From: Verrucomicrobiota bacterium
Lineage (GTDB): Bacteria > Verrucomicrobiota > Verrucomicrobiia > Opitutales > Opitutaceae
Assembly: GCA_023433275.1 (NCBI GenBank)
Contig: JAEZDN010000052.1
Coordinates: 62,001 to 126,000, forward strand
Reading direction: 5' to 3'
DNA: 64,000 bases
The translations under genes and the position numbers were made by a program. Of this stretch, positions 46,310 through 55,080 are shown piece by piece. The stretch's first letter is position 1. Each line of letters starts with the position of its first letter. The notes under the pieces were generated by a model, which did not search any database, had not been told where the DNA came from, and was given only the letters and a program-made list of their open reading frames with translations.

Positions 46310-48015
46310 GCGTTGGCCGCCGCGGGCAGCGCGGCGGGTTTGAAGTGAAGGGTCTCGCCCTCGCAGAAGGGCAGCCCGGCCCACGCGGAAGCGTCGAGCA
46401 CCTGGCCGCCCGCGGGCAGCCGCGCGTGGCTGAGTCCCGCGAGGACCGGCACCTCGCTGGCGATGGACTGCCAGAGCAGGCCGAGATCGAAGGGGACGAT
46501 TCCGCCACCCGCGGCGGCGATGAGCTCGGCCAAAACGATCAGGTCGTCCGAGATCCCGGCCGGGCCGGGCACGGCGCGGACGAATTTCTGCAGGCGGAAC
46601 TGCTGGTTCACGAAGGAGCCAGCCTTTTCAAAAATGGTGAGCGTGGGGATTACGACCGTGGCCGCGTCGCTGGTGGCGTTGCGGTGGGTGCCCAGATAAA
46701 TGATGGCCACCTTCGCGAGTTGCGCGGCGGTCAGCCCGGCGGCGGTGAGGTCCTCGCCGATCGAAATGATCGTCTTGACCCGGCCGGCGTCGATGTCGGC
46801 CGCGAGGTTGGTGAGCTTCTGGGACGGCAGCGCCGCAATGAGGCCGGTGACCAGCGCGCCGCGGACATTGGGATTGCGGTCCGAGGAAATCAGCAGCCCG
46901 TCGCCCTGCCCCACCCGGCTGACCAGTGAGGCGCGGGTATTGAGTGCGTCGGCCAGCTTCTTCGTGAGGTATTGCTCCTCGACGGTGCTCCGCCCGGAGC
47001 CGACCACGGCGACGGAACCCATCTTCAACCGGTCGGCCGCGGCCTTCAGCGCCATGTCACCGCCCGTGGCGTTGCGGTCGATGGACGGGGCGAGCAGCCG
47101 GTCGGTCGACTTCACCTGCTTGTACAGCATGCGGCCGGAGTCGGACATCCAGGTGTCGTTCACGGCATCATTGCGGCGCGGGGTGATGCGATAGATCACA
47201 CCCTCGCGGCTCCAGACGTCGGTGTTGGCGCCCACGGAGGATTCCGGATCGATGCCTGGCGTCTGTTTCAGGAACCAGACGCGCATCTTGAAACGGAAGT
47301 CCGTCGAGGTGAGCGCGCCCACGGGGCAGATGTCCACCGTGTTCAGCGAGTAATTGTTCTCGAGCTGCTTGCCCGGATAACACGTGAGCGTGCTGTAGCT
47401 GCCGCGGTCGATGAAGCCCAGCACATCATCCTTCGCGATTTCCTTGCAGAAGCGAATGCACCGGGAGCAGAGGATGCAGCGCTCGTCATCGAGCGTGACC
47501 CGGGACCCGAGCTGGGTGCGTTTGGGCTTCACGTTCTTCTGCTCGACGAAGCGGGAGTAGCCGCGTCCGTACGCCGTGGAATGCTCCTGCAGCCGGCATT
47601 CGCCCGCCTGGTCGCAGATCGGGCAGTCGAGCGGGTGATTGATCAGCAGCATCTCCGTCACACCCTCGCGGCAATCCTTCACGAGCGGCGTGTTGGTGCG
47701 GATGTGCAGGCCGGGCGAGGCATTCGTGCCGCAACCGATCTGCGGGCGGGGCATCCAGTTCACCTTTTGTTTGCCGGTCGCCGGGTCCATGATCGGCGCC
47801 TTCGTGGCCGGATCGACGGCCGGCATGCCCATTTCGATGAGACACATGCGGCAATTGCCCACGATCGAAAGCTTCGGGTGGTAGCAGTAATGCGGAATCT
47901 CGACGCCGACGAGCTTGGCCGCCTCGATCACGTTCGTGCCCTTCGGCACGGTGATGTCCTTGCCATCAACATTGATGGTCACGAGCTCGGCGGGTTTGGC
48001 GGGAACGGAGGACAT
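46306..48015 (-). CDS. nuoG: NADH-quinone oxidoreductase subunit G
   Basis: A protein of 569 residues. It has an N-terminal 2Fe-2S domain (HYCYHPKLSIVGNCRMCLIE, then IGCGTNASPG), a 4Fe-4S site with DCPICDQAGECRLQEHS, and a second 4Fe-4S domain (CILCSRCIRFCKE ... DICPVGALT). A shortened molybdopterin-oxidoreductase-like C-terminal part without a cofactor follows. It is shorter than E. coli NuoG (about 908), as in many non-proteobacterial forms. It carries electrons from NuoF towards NuoI. The start at 48015 (MSSVPAKPAELVTIN) precedes the first beta strand. Confidence 0.95.
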   Translation of the reverse strand: MSSVPAKPAELVTINVDGKDITVPKGTNVIEAAKLVGVEIPHYCYHPKLSIVGNCRMCLIEMGMPAVDPATKAPIMDPATGKQKVNWMPRPQIGCGTNASPGLHIRTNTPLVKDCREGVTEMLLINHPLDCPICDQAGECRLQEHSTAYGRGYSRFVEQKNVKPKRTQLGSRVTLDDERCILCSRCIRFCKEIAKDDVLGFIDRGSYSTLTCYPGKQLENNYSLNTVDICPVGALTSTDFRFKMRVWFLKQTPGIDPESSVGANTDVWSREGVIYRITPRRNDAVNDTWMSDSGRMLYKQVKSTDRLLAPSIDRNATGGDMALKAAADRLKMGSVAVVGSGRSTVEEQYLTKKLADALNTRASLVSRVGQGDGLLISSDRNPNVRGALVTGLIAALPSQKLTNLAADIDAGRVKTIISIGEDLTAAGLTAAQLAKVAIIYLGTHRNATSDAATVVIPTLTIFEKAGSFVNQQFRLQKFVRAVPGPAGISDDLIVLAELIAAAGGGIVPFDLGLLWQSIASEVPVLAGLSHARLPAGGQVLDASAWAGLPFCEGETLHFKPAALPAAANA

Positions 48016-48034
48016 TCTCAGGAAAAGAGGTGAA

Positions 48035-49393
48035 TCAAATGAGCGGAGTCTCGGCGGGGGCCTTGGATTTCTTCGCTTCGGGGTACGCCTTGAACTCGTC
48101 GCCGAACTTCGCGAGGAAGCTCTGGGTCGGCCACGAGCACGCCTCGCCAAAGGCGCAGATCGTGCGGCCCGGGATCTGGTCGGCGACATTCTTGAGCAGC
48201 GTGGCGTCCTGCTCGCGCGCCTCGCCGTGCACCATGCGCGTCGTGATCTTCTTCATCCACAGCGACCCCTCGCGGCACGGCGTGCACTGGCCGCAGCTCT
48301 CGTGCGAGTAGAATGCGTTGATGTTGGCCAGTGCCTCGACCATGTTGACGGAGTCGTCCATCACGATGACGCCGCCCGAGCCGCCCATGGTGCCGATCAT
48401 GCCGAGCGAATCGAAATCCATCGGGACATCCTCCACGCCCCAGTCGTAATCCACCATGTCCGCGCCGACCTTGCGCTTGCCCTTGTAGCGCTCGCCGAAG
48501 CGCATGATCTTGGCCGAGGAACCGCCCGGGATCACCGCCTTGAACGTGCGCCCGGGGAGCGGACCGCCGCACACCTCGTTGAGCAGCTGGCCCATGGTGA
48601 TCTTGCCGGCTTCAAATTCGTAATAGCCCGGTTTCTGCACGTGGCCGGAGACGCAGAAAATGCGCGTGCCGGTGTTGTTCGGCGTGCCGATGCGCGTGTA
48701 GGCCTCGCCGCCCATGTCGGCGATATGCTTCACGTGGCAGAGCGTCTCGACATTGTTCACGATCGTCGGGCACTGGTAGAGGCCGAGCACCGCGGGAAAA
48801 TACGGGGGCTTGATGCGCGGGTTGGCGCGCTTGCCCTCGAGCGACTCGATCAGGCCCGTTTCCTCGCCACAAATGTAGGCGCCGGCGCCGCGATGGACGA
48901 AGATGTCGCAGCTGTAATTGGTCCCGAGGATGTTCTTGCCGACGAGATTGGCGTCGCGCGCCTCCTGGATCGCCTTCTCGAGGATGCGGGCGCCATGGGG
49001 CATCTCGCCGCGGATGTAGATGTAGGCCTGTTTCACGTTGTTCGCGAAACAGGAAATCATCGTGCCCTCGATCAGCTGGTGCGGGTCCTGGTGGATGATG
49101 TAGCGGTCCTTGAACGTGCCAGGCTCGGACTCGTCGGCATTGACGATCAGGTAGATGGGCTTGCCGCTCTTGCGGTCGACGAGGGTCCACTTGACGCCGC
49201 ACGGGAAGCCCGCGCCGCCGCGGCCGCGCAGGCCGGACTTCTTCACCTCGTCGATCAGTTCCTCGGGCTTCCGCGCAAACGCCTTCTTCATGACCTCGTA
49301 GCCGCCGTGCTTCAGGTAGCAGGCGAGGTCGTTGGTGTAGCCGGGCTCGTCGATGTGAGCGAAGATCAGGCGGCGTTGTTGAGGGGCGGGCAT
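48035..49393 (-). CDS. nuoF: NADH-quinone oxidoreductase subunit F
   Basis: A protein of 452 residues, the NADH- and FMN-binding subunit. The FMN/NADH region GLRGRGGAGFPCGVKW and NADESEPGTFKDR, the glycine-rich IGTMGGSGGVIVMD, and the 4Fe-4S (N3) motif SCGQCTPCREG are all present, along with a later Cys in RTICAFGEA. The start at 49393 (MPAPQQRRLIFAHID) was chosen over a longer frame that overlaps the small membrane-protein gene. The gap to that gene is 40 bases. Confidence 0.96.
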   Translation of the reverse strand: MPAPQQRRLIFAHIDEPGYTNDLACYLKHGGYEVMKKAFARKPEELIDEVKKSGLRGRGGAGFPCGVKWTLVDRKSGKPIYLIVNADESEPGTFKDRYIIHQDPHQLIEGTMISCFANNVKQAYIYIRGEMPHGARILEKAIQEARDANLVGKNILGTNYSCDIFVHRGAGAYICGEETGLIESLEGKRANPRIKPPYFPAVLGLYQCPTIVNNVETLCHVKHIADMGGEAYTRIGTPNNTGTRIFCVSGHVQKPGYYEFEAGKITMGQLLNEVCGGPLPGRTFKAVIPGGSSAKIMRFGERYKGKRKVGADMVDYDWGVEDVPMDFDSLGMIGTMGGSGGVIVMDDSVNMVEALANINAFYSHESCGQCTPCREGSLWMKKITTRMVHGEAREQDATLLKNVADQIPGRTICAFGEACSWPTQSFLAKFGDEFKAYPEAKKSKAPAETPLI

Positions 49394-49433
49394 CAGGAGA
49401 ATTCGGATTTCAGTTTGGGATCGGGACGGCGGC

Positions 49434-49748
49434 TCAGGACTTGTCGTCGACGATGAACTCGATGCCGCCGGTCCAGCGGGCGGCGAAGTTATAGACCATG
49501 GCGAGCAGCACGCCGACCACGAAGCCCCCCACGGCATGGATGAAGGGCATGAACAACGCGCCAGCCCCGGCGAAGAGCCAGGGAATGCCCAGGAGTTTCG
49601 GCGCGTAATTGAGGTCCGCGGCCGTGGCGGCGGCGCCCAGGGTGAGGAGCAGCACTGGCGCGACGATCATGCCCACGAACCCGTTGATCAATCCGAGCAC
49701 CAGCCCGAACCGGACGGGGGGAACCTGCATGATGCGGAGCTTCTTCAT
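49434..49748 (-). CDS. DUF3566-like small membrane protein inside the nuo cluster
   Basis: A protein of 104 residues with two helices (about 14-38 and 56-88) and the C-terminal signature MVYNFAARWTGGIEF, which resembles the ending YNLVA.W.GGIE of DUF3566-type transmembrane proteins. It lies between nuoE and nuoF and overlaps nuoE by ATGA, so it is translated with complex I subunits. No complex I subunit has this sequence. It could be an assembly factor or an unrelated passenger; the context makes the first idea worth testing. Confidence 0.75.
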   Translation of the reverse strand: MKKLRIMQVPPVRFGLVLGLINGFVGMIVAPVLLLTLGAAATAADLNYAPKLLGIPWLFAGAGALFMPFIHAVGGFVVGVLLAMVYNFAARWTGGIEFIVDDKS

Positions 49749-50230
49749 CGCGGTTTGGCCTCCGCTCGAATCTGCGCGCTGAGGGCCTTCACCTTGGCGG
49801 CGTCGACCTTTTCGTGCAGGTCATCGTCGATCATCACCACCGGACCGGTGCCGCAGCTGGCCAGACACTCCACAAAGTCGATCGTGACCTCGCCGCCGGC
49901 GGAAATCTCGCCGCGATGGCAGCCGAACTCCTGTTCGAATTGCTCGCACACCTTGTAGCCGCCCACGAGCGCGCAGGAGAGCGTGCGGCAGACCTTGATG
50001 TGCCGGCGCCCGATCGGCTTTTGCCGGAACATCGGGTAGAAGGTCACCACCTCGTACACATTGATCGGGGGCAGTTCGAGCCGGGCCGCGATCCACTCGA
50101 TGGCTTCCGGGGAGATCCATCCGGCATCCTCCTGCACGAGATGCAACAACGGCAGCGTGGCGCTGCGCTTCACCGGATAATGGGTGATCACTTCGTCAAT
50201 TTTCGCGAGGGTCTCGGGCTTCAGATTCAT
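49745..50230 (-). CDS. nuoE: NADH-quinone oxidoreductase subunit E
   Basis: A protein of 161 residues of the thioredoxin-like 2Fe-2S family. The N1a ligands are VCRTLSCALVGG (CxxxxC) and FVECLASCGTGPV (CxxxC). The N-terminal helical bundle has the family pattern LPLLHLVQEDAGWISPEAIE. NuoE pairs with NuoF. The start at 50230 (MNLKPETLAKIDEVI) is preferred over a longer frame. A 127-base spacer with the AT-rich ATTCGTA repeat separates it from nuoD. Confidence 0.95.
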   Translation of the reverse strand: MNLKPETLAKIDEVITHYPVKRSATLPLLHLVQEDAGWISPEAIEWIAARLELPPINVYEVVTFYPMFRQKPIGRRHIKVCRTLSCALVGGYKVCEQFEQEFGCHRGEISAGGEVTIDFVECLASCGTGPVVMIDDDLHEKVDAAKVKALSAQIRAEAKPR

Positions 50231-50320
50231 GGCTTCAGACGGTGGCGCGAAAACGTGCGATTTCAGCGTCACGATTTGCGCCGGGCCGGCGGGCAATCGC
50301 TGCACTGGAAATCAGGTTCT

Positions 50321-50345
50321 TCATTCGTAATTCGTAATTCTTGAA
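50321..50345. repeat. AT-rich ATTCGTA direct repeat in the nuoD-nuoE spacer
   Basis: ATTCGTA occurs twice (50323-50329, 50330-50337 region) followed by ATTCTTGAATCG. It stands out against GC-rich flanks and resembles the repeat at 17315-17336. Function is unknown. Confidence 0.4.
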
Positions 50346-50357
50346 TCGAAAATCAAC

Positions 50358-51596
50358 TCAGCGGTCGCATTCGCCCATGACGAAGTCGAGCGAGCCGAGG
50401 ATGGAGACGACGTCGGAAACCAGGTTGCCGACACAGAGCTTGGGCAGGATCGAGAGGTTGCAGAAGGACGGGCTGCGAATCTTCATGCGCCACGGCACGC
50501 CGCCGCCCTTGCTCACGATGTAGAAACCGAGCAATCCCTTCGGCGCCTCACCCTCGAAGTAAACCTCGCCGGCTGGCATCTGGGGACCCTCGGTCACGAT
50601 CATGAAATTATTGATGAGCTCCTCCATCGAGCTGAGCACCTTGTCCTTGGGCGGCGCGAAGATGCGGCGGGCGTCCCGCGCGTACCAATCGCCCGTCGGG
50701 AAACGCGCGATGACCTGCTGGATGAGGTGGATGGACTGTTTCATCTCCTCGCCGCGGCACAGGTAGCGATCATAACAATCGCCCTTGGAGCCGACCGGCA
50801 CGTCGAAATCATACTGCTCATAGCCCCAATAGGGCCGGTCCTTCCGCAGGTCGTTGGCCACGCCCGAACCGCGCAGGTTGGGGCCGCTCAGCCCGTAACT
50901 GATGGCGTCCGCCCGGGAGATGACGCCGATGTCGACCGTGCGATCGAGGAAGATCTTGTTGCGGGAGAGCAGGCCGAGGATCTCGTCGAGGATCGGCAGG
51001 AACTGCTTGCAGAACGCGTTCGTCTCCTCGAGCCAGCCCGGAGGGACGTCGCGCGAAACCCCGCCGATGCGGCTGTAGCTGGTGGTGAAGCGCGCGCCGG
51101 TCAGCTTTTCGAAAAGCGTGTAGAGTTTCTCGCGCTCCTCGAAGCAATACATGAACACGGACCACGCGCCGACATCGATGCCGTAGGCGCCAAGGCCCAT
51201 CAGGTGCGCGGAGACGCGGGCCATCTCGGACGTGATGATACGGATCGCGTTCACCCGCTCGGGCATCTTGAGGCCCGCGAGCTGCTCGACCGCATGGGCG
51301 TAGATCGCGTTGTTGGCGAGCGGCGCGAGGTAATCCAGCCGGTCCGTGTAGGGCACGAACTGGTTGTAGGTCATGTTTTCCGCGATCTTCTCGTCGCCGC
51401 GGTGCAGGTAACCCACGACCGGATCGGCCTTGGTCACGGTCTCGCCATCGAGCTCGAACTGGATGCGGAGCACCCCGTGGGTCGACGGGTGCGACGGCCC
51501 CATGGACAGGGACATTTTCTCGGGCTCGAACTCCTTGGGAAAACTGGCGTTCGCGGCCTTGGCCGCGGAATCGGGAAATGAGAAATCGGTGGCCAC
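50358..51596 (-). CDS. nuoD: NADH-quinone oxidoreductase subunit D
   Basis: A protein of 412 residues, the 49-kDa-type subunit that forms the quinone site with NuoB. Marks are MSLSMGPSHPSTHGVLRI, GYLHRGDEKIAENMTYNQ (conserved His and Tyr of the quinone pocket), RIITSEMARVSAHLMGLG and DFVMGECDR at the end. The start is the GTG at 51596, two bases after the nuoC stop; it gives the usual 27-residue lead before MSLSMGP. It is separate from nuoC, not fused as in E. coli. Confidence 0.95.
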   Translation of the reverse strand: MATDFSFPDSAAKAANASFPKEFEPEKMSLSMGPSHPSTHGVLRIQFELDGETVTKADPVVGYLHRGDEKIAENMTYNQFVPYTDRLDYLAPLANNAIYAHAVEQLAGLKMPERVNAIRIITSEMARVSAHLMGLGAYGIDVGAWSVFMYCFEEREKLYTLFEKLTGARFTTSYSRIGGVSRDVPPGWLEETNAFCKQFLPILDEILGLLSRNKIFLDRTVDIGVISRADAISYGLSGPNLRGSGVANDLRKDRPYWGYEQYDFDVPVGSKGDCYDRYLCRGEEMKQSIHLIQQVIARFPTGDWYARDARRIFAPPKDKVLSSMEELINNFMIVTEGPQMPAGEVYFEGEAPKGLLGFYIVSKGGGVPWRMKIRSPSFCNLSILPKLCVGNLVSDVVSILGSLDFVMGECDR

Positions 51597-51598
51597 GG

Positions 51599-52219
51599 TT
51601 ATTCGGGTTTTTCCTTCTTTTCGTTCCAGGCCTCGTCCTTCGCGCGCGGCTCGGCCGCGCTCATCGGCTCGCCTGGCTTGGCCACGAACGGGCCGCCGGC
51701 CATGGGGGCGGAAATGACACCGACCTTGATCTCCTCGTTGATCTCGGCATCGGACATGTCGGTCGGCAGGCCCGCGAGCGGGAATTCCTTGCGCAACGGG
51801 AAATACGGGTACGCATCCCACATGAGGATGCGGCGCAGGTCGGGATGGCCGGTGAACTTGATGCCAAACATGTCGTACGTCTCACGCTCATGCCAGTCGG
51901 CGCCGGCCCAAAGCGCCGTGGCGGTCGGCATCGCGGGCTCGCTGTCGCTCGGACAATGGGCCGCCAGCCGAAGATAGGTGTGCTTCGTGCTGGAATAGAG
52001 GTGCCAGACCACCGTGAACCGCGGCGATTGCTCCGCGGTCCAGTCGACCGCGGTCACGTCCATCAGGAAATCATAGCCCTGGGCGTCGCGCAGATGCTGG
52101 AGCACCGCAGGCACATCGGCGGCCGGGACATCGAAGGCCGGGCAGTCCAGGCTGGGGCGCGGCGTGGCCGCGGGAAACTGGCTCGTGACGGCGTTCGTGA
52201 TCTCAACGTCGGTGGTCAT
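51599..52219 (-). CDS. nuoC: NADH-quinone oxidoreductase subunit C
   Basis: A protein of 206 residues. The 30-kDa-subunit core is present: DFLMDVTAVDW, WHLYSSTKHTYLRLA, and the signature HERETYDMFGIKFTGHPDLR followed by RRILMWDAYPYFPLRKEFPL. NuoC is a structural subunit in the peripheral arm. The C-terminal 40 residues are an acidic/Lys-rich extension (EPRAKDEAWNEKKEKPE) after the conserved part. It lies 16 bases after nuoB and 2 bases before nuoD. Confidence 0.95.
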   Translation of the reverse strand: MTTDVEITNAVTSQFPAATPRPSLDCPAFDVPAADVPAVLQHLRDAQGYDFLMDVTAVDWTAEQSPRFTVVWHLYSSTKHTYLRLAAHCPSDSEPAMPTATALWAGADWHERETYDMFGIKFTGHPDLRRILMWDAYPYFPLRKEFPLAGLPTDMSDAEINEEIKVGVISAPMAGGPFVAKPGEPMSAAEPRAKDEAWNEKKEKPE

Positions 52220-52235
52220 GCGCGTGGCGTGGATA

Positions 52236-52745
52236 TCAGGCGCTGAGGAGCTTGGAGGAGGAACGCTCGCGTTTGACCTTGTGCTGGAGCTTCATCAGCG
52301 CGTCGAGCAGGGCCTCGGGCCGCGGCGGGCAGCCGCTGACGTACACGTCGACCGGCACGATGCGGTCCACGCCCTGCAGGGTCGCATAACTCCGATACAT
52401 GCCGCCCGAACTGGCGCACGCGCCCATGGCGATGACCCACTTCGGGGCCGCCATCTGGTCGTAAATGCGCCGGACCACCGGGGCCATCTTGTACGTGACG
52501 GTGCCGGCCACGATCATGCAATCGGACTGGCGGGGCGAGAAGCGCATGACCTCCGCCCCAAAGCGCGAGATGTCGAACCGGCTCGAGGCCGTCGCCATCA
52601 GCTCGATCGCGCAGCAAGCGAGGCCCATCGGCATGGGCCACATGGAGTTGGTGCGCACCCAGTTGATCGCGGCATCGATCTTCGTGACGACAACGTCGCC
52701 CTCGATCTTGCTGTTGTAAGTGAGCTCCGGGTTCGCGGTGACCAT
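52236..52745 (-). CDS. nuoB: NADH-quinone oxidoreductase subunit B
   Basis: A protein of 169 residues that binds cluster N2, the electron donor to quinone. The cysteine ligands are in GLACCAIELMATASSRFD, GACASSGGMYRS and VSGCPPRPEALL. The start at 52745 (MVTANPELTYNSKIEG) begins the family domain. It is the first gene of the nuo cluster; nuoA, which normally precedes it, is absent and tRNA-Ser lies 144 bases upstream. The spacer has no clear Shine-Dalgarno sequence before the ATG (TTGAATTTTTCCCC). Confidence 0.95.
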   Translation of the reverse strand: MVTANPELTYNSKIEGDVVVTKIDAAINWVRTNSMWPMPMGLACCAIELMATASSRFDISRFGAEVMRFSPRQSDCMIVAGTVTYKMAPVVRRIYDQMAAPKWVIAMGACASSGGMYRSYATLQGVDRIVPVDVYVSGCPPRPEALLDALMKLQHKVKRERSSSKLLSA

Positions 52746-52886
52746 GGGGAAAAATTCAATCCACGCTACCACCCCGAGTTGAACCGGCAAGGAGGATTTG
52801 TTTACGGCCAATGGTTTCGACGCGAATGTGCCAGAAAACAAATTATCCGCGGGCGCGATTAATGAGGCTTCTAAACTTTTCGCGCA

Positions 52887-52977
<91 letters not shown>

Positions 52978-53111
52978 GTGACGAGACAAGGGGCGAGTTA
53001 ATGTAACACCCTCCTCCCCGGTCAACGGAAATTCATCCCGACCGGCCCACCCAAACACTGTTTGCCAAAATCAACCCCAAGCCTAGCCTCTGCCCTTCAC
53101 GCCACCGGCCG

Positions 53112-53567
53112 ATGCAAGACCTCACCGATCTCTATCAGTCCGTCATTCTGGACCACAACCGCCGCCCCCGAAACCGCGGCAAACTTCCCACGGCCAATCG
53201 CGTGGCCCACGGTGAAAACCCCTCCTGCGGAGACCAATGCACCGTTTATCTGCGGCTCGATGGCGAGCGCATCGGCGACATCTCGTTCGATGGCTCCGGC
53301 TGCGCGATTTCCCAAGCCAGCGCCTCTCTCATGACTCTGAACCTCAAGGGCAAGACCGCGCCGGAGGCCGAGGCTCTCTACCGCGATGTCCATGCCCTCG
53401 TCACCACGGGCAAAGTCGACGAAAACAATCTCTCCGATCTCGCCGCCCTCGCCGGCGTCCATCAATTTCCCGCGCGCATCAAATGCGCCACCCTCGGCTG
53501 GCACGCGGCCCTCAATGCCCTCAAGGGCGATCCCGTCACCGCCACCACCGAAACGCACAAGGACTGA
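53112..53567 (+). CDS. sufU: SufU zinc-dependent sulfurtransferase
   Basis: A protein of 151 residues. Zinc ligands sit in NPSCGDQC (Cys and Asp), DGSGCAISQAS and RIKCATLGWHA. The insertion before the last Cys and the RIKCATL pattern separate SufU from IscU scaffolds. SufU accepts persulfide sulfur from SufS. It is 95 bases upstream of sufS on the same strand, the arrangement common in Gram-positive-type SUF systems. The start at 53112 gives MQDLTDLYQSVILDHN. Confidence 0.94.
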   Translation: MQDLTDLYQSVILDHNRRPRNRGKLPTANRVAHGENPSCGDQCTVYLRLDGERIGDISFDGSGCAISQASASLMTLNLKGKTAPEAEALYRDVHALVTTGKVDENNLSDLAALAGVHQFPARIKCATLGWHAALNALKGDPVTATTETHKD

Positions 53568-53662
53568 TCCACTGACGCCGGCAGCCAGCATCTTCAGGCC
53601 CTCACCTTTCCCGCCGCGCCACCGCTGAAATCCCTTCGCCCTCCCTTCTCCCTCCCCGCTCG

Positions 53663-54901
53663 ATGCCTCCATCCTGGTCCGACCTCCGCGCCGATTTCCC
53701 CGTCCTTCATCAACAGGTTAACGGCAAGCCACTGGTCTATCTGGACAACGGCGCCACGTCGCAAAAGCCGCGCCAGGTGATCGAGGCCTTGGTCCGCTAC
53801 TACGAACGCGACAACAGCAATGTGCACCGCGGCCTGCACACCCTGTCGATGCGCGCGACGGACGCCTACGAGGGCGCCCGCGCACGCATCGCCCGGTTCA
53901 TCAATGCGGCCGATCCGGCCGAGATCCTGTTTACCCGCGGAACGACGGAAAGCATCAACCTCGTCGCCCGGAGCTGGAGCCACGCGCACCTGAAGCCCGG
54001 CGACGTGGTGCTCACGACCGAATTCGAGCACCATTCCAACCTGGTACCCTGGCAACAGGCCGCCCACGCCGCGGGCGCGACCCTGAAGTATGTGCCGCTC
54101 CTGGGCAACGATGGCGAGGGCGGCCTCGACTTGGCGACGCTCGATCAACTGCTGACCCCGGAAGTGAAGCTTTTCGCGTTCACCCACATCTCGAACACGC
54201 TTGGCACCATCAATCCGGCCGCTGAACTCTGCCGGAAGGCGCGGGCCGTCGGCGCCATCACCGTCATCGACGCCGCCCAATCCATCGGCCACGTCCCGCT
54301 CGATGTCCGCCAGCTCGACTGCGATTTTCTCGCGTTCTCTGGCCACAAGATGTGCGGCCCCAATGGCATTGGCGTGCTCTACGGCCGCCGCAGCCTGCTC
54401 GACAAGCTCGCGCCCGACGAAACCGGCGGCGGCATGGTCGTGAGCGTCACGTACGAGCAGGCCACGTGGAAGCCTTCCCCCGAACGATTCGAAGCCGGCA
54501 CCCCGAATGTCGCCGACGCCATCGCGCTCGGCGCGGCCTGCGATTACCTTGACGCCGTGGGCCGCGAACAGATCGCCGCCCACGATGACCGCCTCGTGCG
54601 CCTCGCGATGGAAAAGCTGTCCGTCCTTCCCGGCATTCGCATCATCGGCCCGCGCGTCGGCGCCGAACGCAGCGGACTGGTGAGCTTTGCCTTCGACGGC
54701 GTGCACGCCCACGACGTCGTGACTTTCGCCGACGAGGACGGTGTCGCGCTGCGTGGCGGCCACCATTGCAACCAGCCGCTCATGCGCAAACTCGGCCTGA
54801 CGAGCACCACGCGCGCGAGCTTCTACCTTTACAACACCGAGGAGGAGATCGACCGGCTCGTCGCCTCGCTGCAGCGGATCCAGAGATTCTTCATCGGTTG
54901 A
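53663..54901 (+). CDS. sufS: SufS cysteine desulfurase
   Basis: A protein of 412 residues. The PLP lysine is K229 in FSGHKMCGPNG and the reactive Cys is C369 in RGGHHCNQPLM. Other class V aminotransferase features are YLDNGATSQKPRQVIEA, FTRGTTESINLVA and TEFEHHSNLVPW. SufS releases sulfur from cysteine for Fe-S assembly. Its genomic partner is SufU; a SufE-type activator is also encoded in the window at 7258-7671. Confidence 0.95.
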   Translation: MPPSWSDLRADFPVLHQQVNGKPLVYLDNGATSQKPRQVIEALVRYYERDNSNVHRGLHTLSMRATDAYEGARARIARFINAADPAEILFTRGTTESINLVARSWSHAHLKPGDVVLTTEFEHHSNLVPWQQAAHAAGATLKYVPLLGNDGEGGLDLATLDQLLTPEVKLFAFTHISNTLGTINPAAELCRKARAVGAITVIDAAQSIGHVPLDVRQLDCDFLAFSGHKMCGPNGIGVLYGRRSLLDKLAPDETGGGMVVSVTYEQATWKPSPERFEAGTPNVADAIALGAACDYLDAVGREQIAAHDDRLVRLAMEKLSVLPGIRIIGPRVGAERSGLVSFAFDGVHAHDVVTFADEDGVALRGGHHCNQPLMRKLGLTSTTRASFYLYNTEEEIDRLVASLQRIQRFFIG

Positions 54902-55080
54902 TTCAGCCGGCCGCCGCCCCACCGTGGCACCGCTTGTTCACGAGCGGCCGTCCCGGCGACTCTCTACGCTTCGTTGAGGTCGAGCTTGCTCGGTCATTTC
55001 TGCTCGGCCCCTACCGGCAGTGATAGCTGAACCGCCTGCAAACAGATTCCTCCATCGGCCCCCGTGCCAAGCCGCGTGCC

